Shown piece after piece: positions 6,736 through 17,005 of a DNA stretch of 39,855 bases. Position numbers and translations under genes: made by a program. The DNA is from Bacteroidaceae bacterium (GTDB taxonomy: Bacteria; Bacteroidota; Bacteroidia; Bacteroidales; Bacteroidaceae), in contig JAGBYI010000213.1 in assembly GCA_017628845.1 (NCBI GenBank), forward strand, positions 1-39,855, read 5' to 3'. Every line of letters begins with the position of its first letter. The stretch's first letter is position 1. Below the pieces are notes generated by a model. It saw only the letters and a list, made by a program, of their open reading frames with translations. It was not told where the DNA came from and made no database searches.

Positions 6736-7890
6736 ATGTCCGGAATCAGTATTAAACGTGTATCCACCAAGAGCGAACTGAAGGATTTTGTACGCTTCAA
6801 CTATGACCTCTATAAGGACTGCCCTTATGCCGTGCCCGATTTTTTGGAGGACACGCTGAAAACTTTCGATTCCAAGAGCAATGCCGCATTTGAGTTTTGT
6901 GACACTGAGTTCTTCATTGCTTACCGTCAAGGCAAAATTGTTGGCAAGGTAGTTGCCATCATCAATAACCATGCCAATGAAAAATGGAACACCAAAACAG
7001 TACGCTTTGGATGGATAGACTTTGTGGATGACATGGAAGTGAGCAAAGCCCTTATCAAGGCCGTGGAGGACTGGGGCAAGGAGCGTGGCATGAACGAGAT
7101 TGCCGGTCCCTTCGGATTCACCGATCTTGATCCCGAGGGCATGCTCTTTGAAGGTTACGATAAACTGGGTTCGATGTACACCATCTACAACTACCCTTAT
7201 TACAACGACCACATGCAGGCAATGGGATTCGAGGAGGATGCTGTGTGGGTTGACCGTACAATAGAAATACCCAGTGCCGACGGAGAACACTCGGCCAACC
7301 AGCAGAAGTTCTTCCGAGTAGCAAAACTGGTGCAGGACAGATACGGTTTCTCTGTACGCAAGTTCAAGAACAAAAAGGAACTGAGGAAAAGCGGCTACGT
7401 ACTGAAATTGTTTGAGATCATCAACACGGCATACAAGAATCTGCACGGATACAGCAATATGACACCCCGACAGATGAACGACTATGCTGAGCAGTACCTG
7501 CCCCTACTGGACCCCAACTTGATTTCCATTGTAGAGAACAAGGAGGGACAGCCAATAGCCGTGGGTATATGTATGCCCAACCTTTCCGAAGCCATACAGA
7601 AGGCAAAGTCCAGACTGATGCCCTTTGGTTGGTGGCACATTGTCAAGGCTCTGTACTTTAAGCGCAGTTCTACTTTGGATCTCCTGCTCATAGGCACTCT
7701 GCCAGAGTATCAGGATACGGGATGCATAAGCCTTATTTTTGCCGACCTTATCCCTACTGCACAGAGGATGGGATTCAAGGTGGCGGAGTGTTGTCCGCAA
7801 TTGGAAACCAACAATAAGGCTTTGAGTGTATGGCGCTCTCTGGAAACTGAGGTGACAAAGAGAAGACACACTTGGAAGAAACCTATCTAA
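6736..7890 (+). CDS. GNAT-like acetyltransferase-fold protein of unknown substrate
   Basis: 384 residues, no signal peptide. The N-terminal region (FIAYRQGKIVGKVVAIINNHANE, followed by FGWIDFVDD) looks like a GNAT acyltransferase fold, and the middle segment GPFGFTDLDPEGMLFEGYD recurs in a long Bacteroidales family of this length. I do not see an assignable substrate motif. It is the first gene of a rightward run and lies 42 bases before parE, so co-transcription is likely. The function is inferred at fold level only. Confidence 0.65.
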   Translation: MSGISIKRVSTKSELKDFVRFNYDLYKDCPYAVPDFLEDTLKTFDSKSNAAFEFCDTEFFIAYRQGKIVGKVVAIINNHANEKWNTKTVRFGWIDFVDDMEVSKALIKAVEDWGKERGMNEIAGPFGFTDLDPEGMLFEGYDKLGSMYTIYNYPYYNDHMQAMGFEEDAVWVDRTIEIPSADGEHSANQQKFFRVAKLVQDRYGFSVRKFKNKKELRKSGYVLKLFEIINTAYKNLHGYSNMTPRQMNDYAEQYLPLLDPNLISIVENKEGQPIAVGICMPNLSEAIQKAKSRLMPFGWWHIVKALYFKRSSTLDLLLIGTLPEYQDTGCISLIFADLIPTAQRMGFKVAECCPQLETNNKALSVWRSLETEVTKRRHTWKKPI

Positions 7891-7932
7891 TATACACGCA
7901 TCACACCACACATACACCTGCAAACCAAGACC

Positions 7933-9957
7933 ATGGAAGATATAAAGGAAAGTAGGCAGACAGAAGACGTAACATACGACGAGGGCAATATCCGGCACCT
8001 CTCGGACATGGAGCATGTCCGCACCCGACCTGGCATGTACATCGGCCGCTTGGGCGATGGCCAGCAGGCAGAGGATGGCATATATGTGTTGCTGAAGGAG
8101 GTCATCGACAACAGTATCGACGAGTTCAAGATGAACGCCGGCAAGCGCATAGAGGTGGACATCCAGGACAACCTGCGTGCCAGCATTCGCGACTATGGCC
8201 GTGGCATACCACAGGGCAAACTGGTGGAGGCAGTGTCCATGCTGAACACCGGTGGCAAGTATGACTCCAAGGCTTTCAAGAAGAGTGTTGGCTTGAATGG
8301 TGTAGGTCTGAAGGCGGTGAATGCACTGAGCAGTCATTTCGAGGCGCACTCCTATCGCGACGGACAGGTCAGGAAGACCGTTTTCGAGAAGGGCATCCTA
8401 GTGAGCGACAACACTGAAGTTACGCAGGACGAGAATGGAACATACATTTTCTTCGAACCAGACCCCACCCTGTTCAAGCACTACAAGTTCCGCGACGAGT
8501 TCATAGAGATAATGCTGCGCAACTACACCTACCTGAATACGGGGCTTACCATCATGTTCAACGGCAGGCGCATCCATTCGCGCGACGGTCTTTCCGACCT
8601 GCTCAACGACCGCATGGATTACGACGCTCTGTATCCCATATGCCATCTGCGTGGCGAGGACATAGAGATAGCCTTCACACACACCAAGCAGAACGGCGAG
8701 GAGTACTATTCCTTTGTGAACGGTCAGCACACCACTCTGGGCGGTACGCACCAGGCAGCCTTCAAGAAGTACATTGCTGAGGTTATCAAGGACTATTCGG
8801 GTAAGAACTACGAGTATGGCGACATCCGCAACGGACTTGTTGCCGCCATAAGCATAAACATACAGGAACCCATGTTTGAGAGCCAGACAAAGGTGAAACT
8901 GGGTTCGCAGACAACTGCCCCCGAGGGTGGCATAAGCATAGACAAGTTCATCGGCGACTTTGTGAAGGCGCAGGTGGACAACTACCTGCACAAGAACACC
9001 GACATTGCCGACATCATCCTGGCCAAGGTGCAGGAGAGCGAGAAGATACGCAAGGAAATGGCTGGCGTGGCAAAGAAGGCCAGGGAGATGAGCAAGAAGG
9101 CCAACCTGCACAACAGAAAGTTGCGTGATTGCCGCGTGCACCTTTCCGACACCCGAGGCACACAACAGGAAGAGTCATGCATTTTCATCACCGAGGGTGA
9201 CTCTGCAAGCGGAAGCATCACCAAGAGCCGTGATGTGAACACACAGGCGGTGTTCTCTCTGCGAGGAAAGCCACTGAACTGCTTCGGCATGACCAAGAAG
9301 GTGTGCTACGAGAATGAGGAGTTTAACCTCCTGCAAGCCGCATTGAACATCGAGGACGGTTTGGAGGGTTTGCGCTACAACAAGGTTATCGTTGCCACCG
9401 ATGCCGATGTGGACGGTATGCACATCCGTCTGCTCATGATAACCTTCTTCCTGCAATTCTTCCCAGACCTCATCAAGAAGGGACATGTCTACATCCTGCA
9501 GACACCGCTATTCCGTGTGCGCAACCGCAAGACAAAGGTCAGCAAGAAGAAGATAGAGGCCATAGAGAAGGAACTGAGGGCTTACGACGAGGGTACCGAC
9601 ATGGAACAGGATCCCGAACTGAGCAAGAAGACCAACTCTCCGCACAAGCGCCACATTTCCTTCGGCTCGGACTTCATCACTCAATACTGTTACACCGAGG
9701 ACGAACGCCTGCAGGCTATCTCCGACCTTGGTCCCGACCCCGAGATAACACGATTCAAAGGTTTGGGCGAGATAAGTCCCGACGAATTCAAGAACTTCAT
9801 CGGTGCCGACATACGCCTGGAGAAAGTCAACCTGAGCAAGAGCGACCAGGTGGGCGAACTGCTGGAATACTACATGGGCAAGAACACCATGGAGCGCCAG
9901 AACTTCATCATAGACAATCTTGTCATCGAGGAGGATATAGCCGAAGAATATGAATAA
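7933..9957 (+). CDS. parE: DNA topoisomerase IV subunit B (ParE-type GyrB paralogue)
   Basis: 674 residues. The GHKL ATPase region has EVIDNSIDE (55-63, Mg-binding Asn 60), GRGIP and [14 protein letters not shown]. The TOPRIM region has EGDSASGS near 420-427, and the metal-binding DADVDG is at 490-495. Together with ParC it decatenates daughter chromosomes. A subunit partner is not in the window. ParE rather than GyrB is inferred from the shorter C-terminal part and the Bacteroidales-type sequence; the two are hard to separate by eye. The end overlaps coaD by 8 bases. Confidence 0.88.
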   Translation: MEDIKESRQTEDVTYDEGNIRHLSDMEHVRTRPGMYIGRLGDGQQAEDGIYVLLKEVIDNSIDEFKMNAGKRIEVDIQDNLRASIRDYGRGIPQGKLVEAVSMLNTGGKYDSKAFKKSVGLNGVGLKAVNALSSHFEAHSYRDGQVRKTVFEKGILVSDNTEVTQDENGTYIFFEPDPTLFKHYKFRDEFIEIMLRNYTYLNTGLTIMFNGRRIHSRDGLSDLLNDRMDYDALYPICHLRGEDIEIAFTHTKQNGEEYYSFVNGQHTTLGGTHQAAFKKYIAEVIKDYSGKNYEYGDIRNGLVAAISINIQEPMFESQTKVKLGSQTTAPEGGISIDKFIGDFVKAQVDNYLHKNTDIADIILAKVQESEKIRKEMAGVAKKAREMSKKANLHNRKLRDCRVHLSDTRGTQQEESCIFITEGDSASGSITKSRDVNTQAVFSLRGKPLNCFGMTKKVCYENEEFNLLQAALNIEDGLEGLRYNKVIVATDADVDGMHIRLLMITFFLQFFPDLIKKGHVYILQTPLFRVRNRKTKVSKKKIEAIEKELRAYDEGTDMEQDPELSKKTNSPHKRHISFGSDFITQYCYTEDERLQAISDLGPDPEITRFKGLGEISPDEFKNFIGADIRLEKVNLSKSDQVGELLEYYMGKNTMERQNFIIDNLVIEEDIAEEYE

Positions 9958-10414
9958 GGTCATCTTTCCCGGGTCGTTCGACCCCTTTACCATCGGACAT
10001 GCCAACCTTGTGGATAGAGCGCAAAAACTCTTTGACGAGGTGATTGTTGCCGTGGGTTACAATGAACAGAAGCACGGATGGCTGTCCGTGGAGGAAAGGG
10101 TGCGTGCCCTTCGTGAATACTACAACGGCAACCCCAAGGTACGTGTGGAGAGCTATACCGGACTTACCGTGGACTTTGCCCAGGCACAGGAGGCCCGTTT
10201 CATTCTCCGCGGAGTACGCTCGGTAAAGGACTATGAATACGAACTGGGCATTGCCGACATCAATAGCAGGCTTGCCGACGTGGAAACGGTGGTTCTGCTT
10301 GCCGACCCCACTATCTCGGGCATATCCAGCAGTGTGGTGCGCGAACTGCATCACTTCGGGCGTGACATCACGCCATGGCTGCCCAAAGGACTTAACTATA
10401 GAATAGACGAATAA
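9950..10414 (+). CDS. coaD: Pantetheine-phosphate adenylyltransferase
   Basis: 154 residues, the normal length. It transfers AMP from ATP to 4'-phosphopantetheine, the penultimate step of coenzyme A synthesis. The nucleotidyltransferase signature is present: [10 protein letters not shown] at 8-17 (HxGH-type) and [12 protein letters not shown] near the C-terminus. The start lies inside the last codons of parE (8-base overlap), indicating translational coupling. The S41 protease begins 2 bases after its stop. Confidence 0.93.
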   Translation: MNKVIFPGSFDPFTIGHANLVDRAQKLFDEVIVAVGYNEQKHGWLSVEERVRALREYYNGNPKVRVESYTGLTVDFAQAQEARFILRGVRSVKDYEYELGIADINSRLADVETVVLLADPTISGISSSVVRELHHFGRDITPWLPKGLNYRIDE

Positions 10415-10416
10415 GG

Positions 10417-11988
10417 ATGAAAAAGACACTGATAATATCACTCCTGTTGCTTGCCGGCATGTTCCAGGCACAGGCACAAAATAAAAATCTGGACGAGCAG
10501 ATACGAAAGTTGGTTATCTCGGCAGTAACTATCAATGACCATTATGTGGATTCTGTGGATTCCAATAAACTTGTTGAAGATGCCATCCGTGGCATGTTGG
10601 AGAAACTGGATCCCCATTCAGCATATAGTACGGCAGAGCAGACAAAGCGCCTGAACGAGCCATTGCAGGGTTCCTTTGATGGTATCGGTGTGCAATTCAA
10701 CATTCTGGACGATACCCTGATGGTGATACAAACCATTACCGGAGGTCCTTCGGAAAAGGCTGGTGTGATGGCAGGAGACCGCATTATTTCTGTGGCCGAT
10801 ACCGCTATTGCCGGTGTGAAGATGCCCCAGGAGGAGATAATGAAGCGTCTGCGTGGTCCTCGTGGGACTACAGCGCATCTTGGCATTCTGCGCGACGGAA
10901 TAGATGATACCATATATATAGATGTGGTTCGTGACAAGATACCCTTGAATTCAGTAGATGCTGCATTCATGGTTACGAAACATACTGGTTTGATACGTTT
11001 CAGCAACTTCAGCATTACTACTCACAAAGAGGTGATAACGGCGATTGAAGAGTTGAAGCAGAAGGGTATGCGTAATCTGATACTTGATTTGACGCAGAAT
11101 GGAGGAGGTTATCTGCAGGCAGCAGCGGAACTTGCCAGTGAGTTCCTCCCCAAAGGAGATATGGTTGTCTACACCAAGGGAAGAACCAGCTATGCGTCTC
11201 AGACGATGAGGAGTTTTGGAGGAGATGCCTTTCAGGAGGGCAAGGTTGTGGTGCTGGTTGACGAGTACTCTGCCTCGGCTGCCGAGATTCTTGCCGGAGC
11301 CATACAGGACCAGGACCGTGGAATAGTAGTAGGACGTCGCACATTTGGCAAGGGACTGGTGCAAAGGCCCGTGAATCTGCCTGATGGCAGTATGATTCGC
11401 CTTACCATATCTAAATATTATACTCCCAGTGGGCGTTGCATCCAGAAGCCTTACGAAAAGGGTAAGGAAAAGGAGTACCGCATGGACGTAATAAACCGTT
11501 TCAACCACGGCGAACTGACAAATGCCGACAGCATCCACTTCCCCGACTCGCTCAAGTTCCAGACTTTAAGGAAAGGGCGTACCGTATATGGCGGTGGCGG
11601 CATCATGCCCGACTATTTTGTGCCGCTGGACACAACAAAGAATACTTCGCTGTACCGCCAGATTGTTGCCAAGCGCATTCTCATAGACGCCAACCTGCGC
11701 CATCTGGCAAAGCACAGAAACGAGTTGAAGGAGAAATACCCCACCTTCGAGGATTTCCGCCACAAGTACGAGGTACCCGAGGAAATTATAGAGAACATCT
11801 ATGCAGAAGCAAAGAAGGCACTGAAGGACAAGTATCCCAAGGACGAGGAAGAGAAGACAACCGGTTTGCTGAAACTCATGCTTCGCGCCCTGGCAGCTCG
11901 CGACCTTTGGGATATGAACGAATACTTTGCCATTATCTACGAGGATGACGACATCGTGAAGAAGGCCGTCCAACTGATGGAGGAATAA
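10417..11988 (+). CDS. S41 family C-terminal processing peptidase
   Basis: 523 residues. A signal peptide (MKKTLIISLLLLAGMFQAQA) places it in the periplasm. A PDZ domain spans roughly 85-165 (GSFDGIGVQF onward). The catalytic pair is Ser287 in YSASAAEIL and Lys312 in TFGKGLVQ, 25 residues apart as in the CtpA/Prc family. A helical C-terminal tail follows. Such proteases trim C-termini of exported proteins. Its start lies 2 bases after the coaD stop and ybeY follows after 5 bases, so the three form one operon. Confidence 0.92.
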   Translation: MKKTLIISLLLLAGMFQAQAQNKNLDEQIRKLVISAVTINDHYVDSVDSNKLVEDAIRGMLEKLDPHSAYSTAEQTKRLNEPLQGSFDGIGVQFNILDDTLMVIQTITGGPSEKAGVMAGDRIISVADTAIAGVKMPQEEIMKRLRGPRGTTAHLGILRDGIDDTIYIDVVRDKIPLNSVDAAFMVTKHTGLIRFSNFSITTHKEVITAIEELKQKGMRNLILDLTQNGGGYLQAAAELASEFLPKGDMVVYTKGRTSYASQTMRSFGGDAFQEGKVVVLVDEYSASAAEILAGAIQDQDRGIVVGRRTFGKGLVQRPVNLPDGSMIRLTISKYYTPSGRCIQKPYEKGKEKEYRMDVINRFNHGELTNADSIHFPDSLKFQTLRKGRTVYGGGGIMPDYFVPLDTTKNTSLYRQIVAKRILIDANLRHLAKHRNELKEKYPTFEDFRHKYEVPEEIIENIYAEAKKALKDKYPKDEEEKTTGLLKLMLRALAARDLWDMNEYFAIIYEDDDIVKKAVQLMEE

Positions 11989-11993
11989 AGAGA

Positions 11994-12416
11994 ATGATAA
12001 CATTCAACGCCATCAACGTGCCCTTGCCCGAACTGGACAAGGAGAAGGTCACCCAGTGGATAGAGCATGTTGCCAAATCCTACGGCAAACGCATCGACCT
12101 GGTGAACTATATCTTTGTGGATGACGAGGAAATCCTGCGCGTCAACCGCCAGTTCATCGGACACGACTACTATACCGACCATATCGGCTTTGACAACAGC
12201 CAGGGAAACGTACTCATCGGCGATACATATATTTCTCTGGACACCGTACGTACCAACGCCGAACTGTTTGGGACCCCCTACGACGAGGAACTGCACCGTG
12301 TCATCATCCATAGCATCCTGCACCTCTGTGGTATGGAGGACTATACAGACGAAGAACGCCAGGAAATGGAAGAAGCAGAGAACAGCGCCCTGCTATCCTT
12401 GAAAGCCTCGCTCTAA
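11994..12416 (+). CDS. ybeY: Endoribonuclease YbeY, rRNA maturation
   Basis: 140 residues. UPF0054 family; a metal-dependent RNase acting in 16S rRNA 3' processing and ribosome quality control. The signature region reads HRVIIHSILHLCGMED. The two histidines of HxxxH are present, but the third histidine seen in the proteobacterial HGxLHLxGYDH form is replaced by the MEDYTDEE stretch, which I recall as usual in Bacteroidales. TDHIGF stands where TDVLSF is common. Start ATG 5 bases after the protease stop; the 3' end overlaps the convergent patatin gene by 4 bases. Confidence 0.9.
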   Translation: MITFNAINVPLPELDKEKVTQWIEHVAKSYGKRIDLVNYIFVDDEEILRVNRQFIGHDYYTDHIGFDNSQGNVLIGDTYISLDTVRTNAELFGTPYDEELHRVIIHSILHLCGMEDYTDEERQEMEEAENSALLSLKASL

Positions 12417-13303
12417 CGATTATTATATATTACCTTATTTTTTATCCCCGTGTCTTGCAAAATAGCCTTCATCTGCTCATACCCCAGTTTTGCAATGGAT
12501 TCGGCCTCGTCGTAGTCATGACTGCCGTATTCGCCAAGTGAAACATTCAGATAGATATCAGGAGGAGTGAGACGCAATGCCATTTCTGTATTGCGCTTCA
12601 TAAGGATGGAAATGGTGTCGTAGGTCAGGGAAATATAGTTGTTGCTCAAAGCATTCAATCCTGCCTGTAATTTGCGTGACAGAATGGTCAGCGCCGAAGT
12701 TCCAGATTCAGCCTTTGGCATCTCGGCATCATCATCTTCCCATTCGTAATCTTCCAAGTTAACGGCCACCAGTTTGTCTCCCTCGGTACGCTCCACACGG
12801 TCCAAGGGCAGACCGTTGGTAATGCCACCGTCTATGAGGAGCATGTCCTCGTGCTCCACAGGACGGAACAGCATGGGAATGGATATGCTGGCACGTATGG
12901 CTGCATAAAGACTACCGCTATGCAAGACAACTTCCCTACCCTCTTTCAAGTCCGTTGCTACGGCACAATATGGAATGTTCAGGTTCTCTATGTTACAATC
13001 AGGCACAATAGCTTTCAGGGCATCCATCAGTCGGTCTCCCTTTACAAAGGCATGAGGACTGAGCGTGAAGTCTACCAGACGGAAGACTTCCTTGTTGGTC
13101 AGATCGTACATCCATTCCTTTACCTTGTCCAGTCCTCCGGCAGCATATATGCCACCTATCAGTGCTCCCATTGATGCGCCAGCTATGGAAGTGATCTCGT
13201 AACCGGATTCTTCCAAAGCCTCTATGGCGCCAATGTGGGCAAAGCCCTTGGCTCCGCCACTGGCAAGCACTAGGGCAACCTTCTGTTTGGGGGATGTTGC
13301 CAT
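12413..13303 (-). CDS. Patatin-like phospholipase, RssA/NTE family
   Basis: 296 residues, no signal peptide. The Ser-Asp dyad hydrolase signature is complete: oxyanion loop SGGAKG near 15-20, nucleophile Ser44 in GASMG, and the Asp of DGGITNGLP in the middle of the chain. The family acts on lipids; substrate unknown. It lies 29 bases downstream of lepB on the same strand and probably belongs to the dapB-lepB operon. Confidence 0.88.
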   Translation of the reverse strand: MATSPKQKVALVLASGGAKGFAHIGAIEALEESGYEITSIAGASMGALIGGIYAAGGLDKVKEWMYDLTNKEVFRLVDFTLSPHAFVKGDRLMDALKAIVPDCNIENLNIPYCAVATDLKEGREVVLHSGSLYAAIRASISIPMLFRPVEHEDMLLIDGGITNGLPLDRVERTEGDKLVAVNLEDYEWEDDDAEMPKAESGTSALTILSRKLQAGLNALSNNYISLTYDTISILMKRNTEMALRLTPPDIYLNVSLGEYGSHDYDEAESIAKLGYEQMKAILQDTGIKNKVIYNNR

Positions 13304-13332
13304 ACACCTTATCTATATACTATAAATGGGGA

Positions 13333-14751
13333 CTATTTGATGTTATCTACCAAACGGAACAGACGGTTCCAGCGGATACTGCTCAGTCCGCCACGATCGG
13401 GATCCATGGACAACCAGATGACAATAGGTTTGCCCACGATGTGGTCCTCGGGAACAAAGCCCCAATAGCGTGAGTCGGCACTGTTGTGACGGTTGTCGCC
13501 CTGCATCCAGTAGTAGTCCATCTTGAAGGTGTACTCGGTGGTTTCCTTGCCGTTTATCAGAATGCGTCCGTCATCGGTAACCTGCAGGTCATTGCCCTCA
13601 TAAATGCGTATGGGACGCTCGTAGACGGGAAGGTTCTCTATTGTCAACTGTATGGTCTCGCTCTTGGCTGGTATCCAGATGGGACCGTAATTGTCGCATG
13701 TCCAGCCCGTGTGCCCGTTCAGGGGATATAGGAAACCTGTTTCCTCCTGCTTGCTGTACTCTATGCTGGTCACAAGGTCGGGGCGTGCCTCCAGTGCCGC
13801 TTTGGCTTTGGCGGTCAGGGGCATGCTGCCTGTTGTACTTAGGGCACTGAGATCTTCCTGGGATATGCCAAGTTCCTTTATCAGAGATTCTGGCAGAGGT
13901 TGTTTCAACTCCACCTCATAATTATACTGAACATTATCCGGTTCTTTGTTTGCCACCCCATCCAGATAGATGATGTGATCGCGTATTTCCAGTGTTTGTC
14001 CAGGGAGTCCCACGCAACGCTTAACATAGTTTTCTCTACGGTCCACAGGGCGCCACATGACCTTGCCGAACTGGGGAACCGATTTCACATAGTCGCTACC
14101 CACCTGAATGGCATGGTTATAGAAACGGTACTGCTCTAAGGCCGACATGCTGTCCAGATTTTCGGGAACATCCATATTGTACATATAGAGTTCCTTGCAC
14201 ATACGATAGTAGTCGGTGTTTTGCCAATTATAGGCTATGGTATCTCCGGCAGGATAGTTGAAGACAACTATGTCGTTCAGTGTGATTTTCTTTGGACTGA
14301 CACGTTTGTAGTCCCATTGCACGCTCTCGATGTAGCTTTTTCCAATTCCCATAGGCAAGGTGTGCTGGCACAGAGGGGCATGCAGGGGAGTCTGTGGCAC
14401 ACGGGGACCATAGGACATCTTGCTGACAAATAGATAGTCGCCCACCAGCAGGCTCTTTTCTAAAGAACTGGACGGTATGGTGTAGTTCTGGAAGAAGTAG
14501 ATATTGACAAAATAGACAGCCACTAATGCAAACACGATGGCATCCACCCAGGACATTATAGTACGCAGAATGGGATCCTCCAGGTCTTTCCACCAGCCCC
14601 AGTTTATCTTCTTGGTAATGTAGGCATCAAAGATGAAGGGAAGTACGATGACGCCCCACCACGATTGTATCCACACAAGGAAAGCAATGTACAGAGCACA
14701 TGCCACGAGTCCCTTTATCCAGTCAATCTTTTTTGGTTGGTATATCTTCAT
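13333..14751 (-). CDS. lepB: Signal peptidase I (S26)
   Basis: 472 residues, large as usual in Bacteroidetes. Two N-terminal hydrophobic segments anchor it in the inner membrane (about 10-35 and 70-92). The Ser nucleophile lies in IPSSSLEKSL, the general-base Lys in NYVKRCVGLPGQ, and the C-terminal box MQGDNRHNSADSRYWG is intact. It removes signal peptides from exported proteins, including the secreted proteins of this window. An extended middle insert separates the Lys and C-terminal boxes. It starts 13 bases after the dapB stop. Confidence 0.92.
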   Translation of the reverse strand: MKIYQPKKIDWIKGLVACALYIAFLVWIQSWWGVIVLPFIFDAYITKKINWGWWKDLEDPILRTIMSWVDAIVFALVAVYFVNIYFFQNYTIPSSSLEKSLLVGDYLFVSKMSYGPRVPQTPLHAPLCQHTLPMGIGKSYIESVQWDYKRVSPKKITLNDIVVFNYPAGDTIAYNWQNTDYYRMCKELYMYNMDVPENLDSMSALEQYRFYNHAIQVGSDYVKSVPQFGKVMWRPVDRRENYVKRCVGLPGQTLEIRDHIIYLDGVANKEPDNVQYNYEVELKQPLPESLIKELGISQEDLSALSTTGSMPLTAKAKAALEARPDLVTSIEYSKQEETGFLYPLNGHTGWTCDNYGPIWIPAKSETIQLTIENLPVYERPIRIYEGNDLQVTDDGRILINGKETTEYTFKMDYYWMQGDNRHNSADSRYWGFVPEDHIVGKPIVIWLSMDPDRGGLSSIRWNRLFRLVDNIK

Positions 14752-14764
14752 TGTCCTATATGTA

Positions 14765-15520
14765 TTAGAATTTAAACAGGTCGGACATTGTCAGTAGTCC
14801 CTCATGCTTGGCGGTGTATTCGGCAGCCAGTACGGCACCCAAGGCGAACCCCTTGCGGGAATGCGCATCGTGGCTAATAGTGATGCAGTCGGCCTCGCTC
14901 TCCCAGGTAATGGAGTGGATACCGGGAACCTCATCACGGCGGATACTGTCTATACGCAACTTATCGGCAGGAACCTCGGTTGTGCCCTCCCTGCTTCCGT
15001 CGGGATTCGTCAGCATGCCGAACTCCCAACCGTTCAAGCGCTCCACTTCTGCCACCAGTTCCTCGCCTAAGGTAATACCCGTGCCAGAAGGATGGTCGAG
15101 CTTGTGTATATGATGTACCTCCTCAAGCACAGGGGTGTATGACTCAAAACCGTTCATTATACGAGCCAGATAACGGTTGACGGCACGGAAGATTGTCACG
15201 CCAAGGCTGAAGTTGGAACTCCAGAACAGGGTCTTGCCCTGTTCTATGCACATTTTCTTCACTTCCTCGCCATGCTGTGGAATCCATCCTGTACTGCCAC
15301 TGACAACCTTTACTCCATGCTTGAAGGCCTTCATGTAGTTGTCGTATGCCGTGTGCGGTGCTGTAAACTCAATGGCAACGTCGGCACTCTTGAATGCCTC
15401 GCTATCAAAGTCCTGCTGGTTGTCAATGTCTATGATGCAGACAATCTCGTGACCACGTCCCAGGGCTATTTCTTCTATCATACGGCCCATCTTGCCGTAA
15501 CCAATAAGTGCTATTTTCAT
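14765..15520 (-). CDS. dapB: 4-hydroxy-tetrahydrodipicolinate reductase
   Basis: 251 residues. NAD(P)-dependent step in lysine and meso-diaminopimelate synthesis. Rossmann motif ALIGYGKMG near the start; the catalytic signature EEVHHIHKLDHPSGTG holds the conserved His pair and Lys. First gene of a leftward operon with lepB and the patatin gene. A textbook promoter lies at 15544-15574. Confidence 0.95.
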   Translation of the reverse strand: MKIALIGYGKMGRMIEEIALGRGHEIVCIIDIDNQQDFDSEAFKSADVAIEFTAPHTAYDNYMKAFKHGVKVVSGSTGWIPQHGEEVKKMCIEQGKTLFWSSNFSLGVTIFRAVNRYLARIMNGFESYTPVLEEVHHIHKLDHPSGTGITLGEELVAEVERLNGWEFGMLTNPDGSREGTTEVPADKLRIDSIRRDEVPGIHSITWESEADCITISHDAHSRKGFALGAVLAAEYTAKHEGLLTMSDLFKF

Positions 15521-15543
15521 ATTTGATGATGTTCTTTATTGCA

Positions 15544-15574
15544 CAAAATTACGATTAAGCGAGGGAAATACAAA
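15544..15574 (-). promoter_or_regulatory. Promoter of dapB-lepB-patatin operon
   Basis: On the minus strand TTTG (15574-15571), 19-base spacer, TAATTTTG (15551-15544). The ATG of dapB lies 23 bases further. Confidence 0.75.
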
Positions 15575-15752
15575 ATAAATGCAGTTATATTTTCATTTCC
15601 GAGCAAAAGTAATTTGGAAAACGATGTTTCAAAGGTACGAATAAGTAAGGTAATTTCAAAGCAAATTAACCTTTATTGTGAAATGCCCGGCACTGGTGAC
15701 TGTATTTAACATCAAAATTGGGGTTCTGTGAACGATTTGTCAAATTTATTCG

Positions 15753-15760
15753 TATCTTTG
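15753..15760 (+). promoter_or_regulatory. -7 box TATCTTTG of the DUF2851-dprA-trpB run
   Basis: TATCTTTG lies 21 bases before the ATG at 15782. The nearest TTTG (15736-15739) is only 13 bases upstream, so the -33 element is doubtful. The rest of the divergent region 15575-15735 shows no further recognisable element. Confidence 0.5.
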
Positions 15761-15781
15761 CCATCAAAATGATATTTAGGC

Positions 15782-17005
15782 ATGGAAAAACTGCTCCACT
15801 ATGTATGGATGCATAAGCTGATGCCGTCCACAGTTTTGAGGACAACAGACGGCAGATGCGCGGAAATTCTGGACCCTGGTCAGCACAACAACAACCAAGG
15901 ACCGGATTTCAGCAATGCACGCATTCGCTTGGACGGGATGACGTGGGCAGGCAATGTGGAGATACATACCAGTTCTGCCGACTGGACCAGACACGGGCAT
16001 GACCAGGATCCGGTGTACAATACCACCATCCTGCATGTAGTGGAGAGAGCAGAAACAGAGGTTTTCATGCAAAACGGACACCAGGTGCCGCAGGTGGTAG
16101 TGGGTGTGCCTCAGGAGGTTAAGGATAACTACGAGGAATTGCTTCGTACTACAGATTATCCACGCTGCCACAGATTCGTGCCACAGATAGAACCTATAAA
16201 GGCCCATTCCTGGTTCGATGCCCTGCTGGCAGAAAGGATGGAAGTGCGTGCCAAAAGGATACTGGCCATCCTGGATGAATGTCGTGGCGATTGGGAGCAA
16301 ACTACGTTCATAACCCTGGCACGCAACTTCGGTTTCGGCTTGAATGGAGACATCTTCGAGATGTGGGCAAAGCGTGTTCCGCTTGCTGCGGCAGGCAAGC
16401 ATCGCGACAACCTGTTCCAGGTAGAGTGCATGTTCCTTGGACTTGCCGGACTGATAGACAAGATAGCTGATGAAGGTTTAAGGAACAGGATGCATGCCGA
16501 ATATAAATTCCTGAGCCACAAGTTCTCTTTGCCCGACCCAATGCCAACCTCCTGCTGGCACTATCTGCGCACCAGGCCGCAGAATTTCCCCGATGTCCGC
16601 ATCAGGCAGATGGCAAGACTCTTTCACGAGGGGCATTGCACGCTGAGCAGTCTGTTGGACGCCAACTCGCTTGAAGATATGGACAACAGATTGGCAACTG
16701 CTGGCATCAGCAAGGGTAGCCGCACGCTTATAATCATAAATACCGTGGCAAACCTGCTATTTGCCTACGACATGCATCACGGGACCTACAACTATCGCAC
16801 ACGTGCCACGGATTTCCTGGAGCAACTGCCTGGCGAGAAGAACTACATACTGAAGCAGTGGCAAGCCTGTGGCTTGAATGTAGGTACTGCCTATGACAGT
16901 CAGGCCCTGATACAACTGAAAAAGGAATACTGCGACCATGCAAGATGTCTTGATTGCCGATTTGGTTTCGAGTACATTTCGCATCTTATGAGACACAATG
17001 GATAA
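15782..17005 (+). CDS. DUF2851 family protein
   Basis: 407 residues, no signal peptide. The N-terminal pattern (LHYVWMHKLMP, then GQHNNNQGPDFSNARI and WAGNVEIHTSSADW) is diagnostic for the Bacteroidetes DUF2851 family. The D/N-rich NNNQGPDF and EIH elements look like a metal- or nucleic-acid-processing site, but no activity is established. It overlaps dprA by 8 bases, so the two are translated together, which hints at a DNA-related role by context only. Confidence 0.85.
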   Translation: MEKLLHYVWMHKLMPSTVLRTTDGRCAEILDPGQHNNNQGPDFSNARIRLDGMTWAGNVEIHTSSADWTRHGHDQDPVYNTTILHVVERAETEVFMQNGHQVPQVVVGVPQEVKDNYEELLRTTDYPRCHRFVPQIEPIKAHSWFDALLAERMEVRAKRILAILDECRGDWEQTTFITLARNFGFGLNGDIFEMWAKRVPLAAAGKHRDNLFQVECMFLGLAGLIDKIADEGLRNRMHAEYKFLSHKFSLPDPMPTSCWHYLRTRPQNFPDVRIRQMARLFHEGHCTLSSLLDANSLEDMDNRLATAGISKGSRTLIIINTVANLLFAYDMHHGTYNYRTRATDFLEQLPGEKNYILKQWQACGLNVGTAYDSQALIQLKKEYCDHARCLDCRFGFEYISHLMRHNG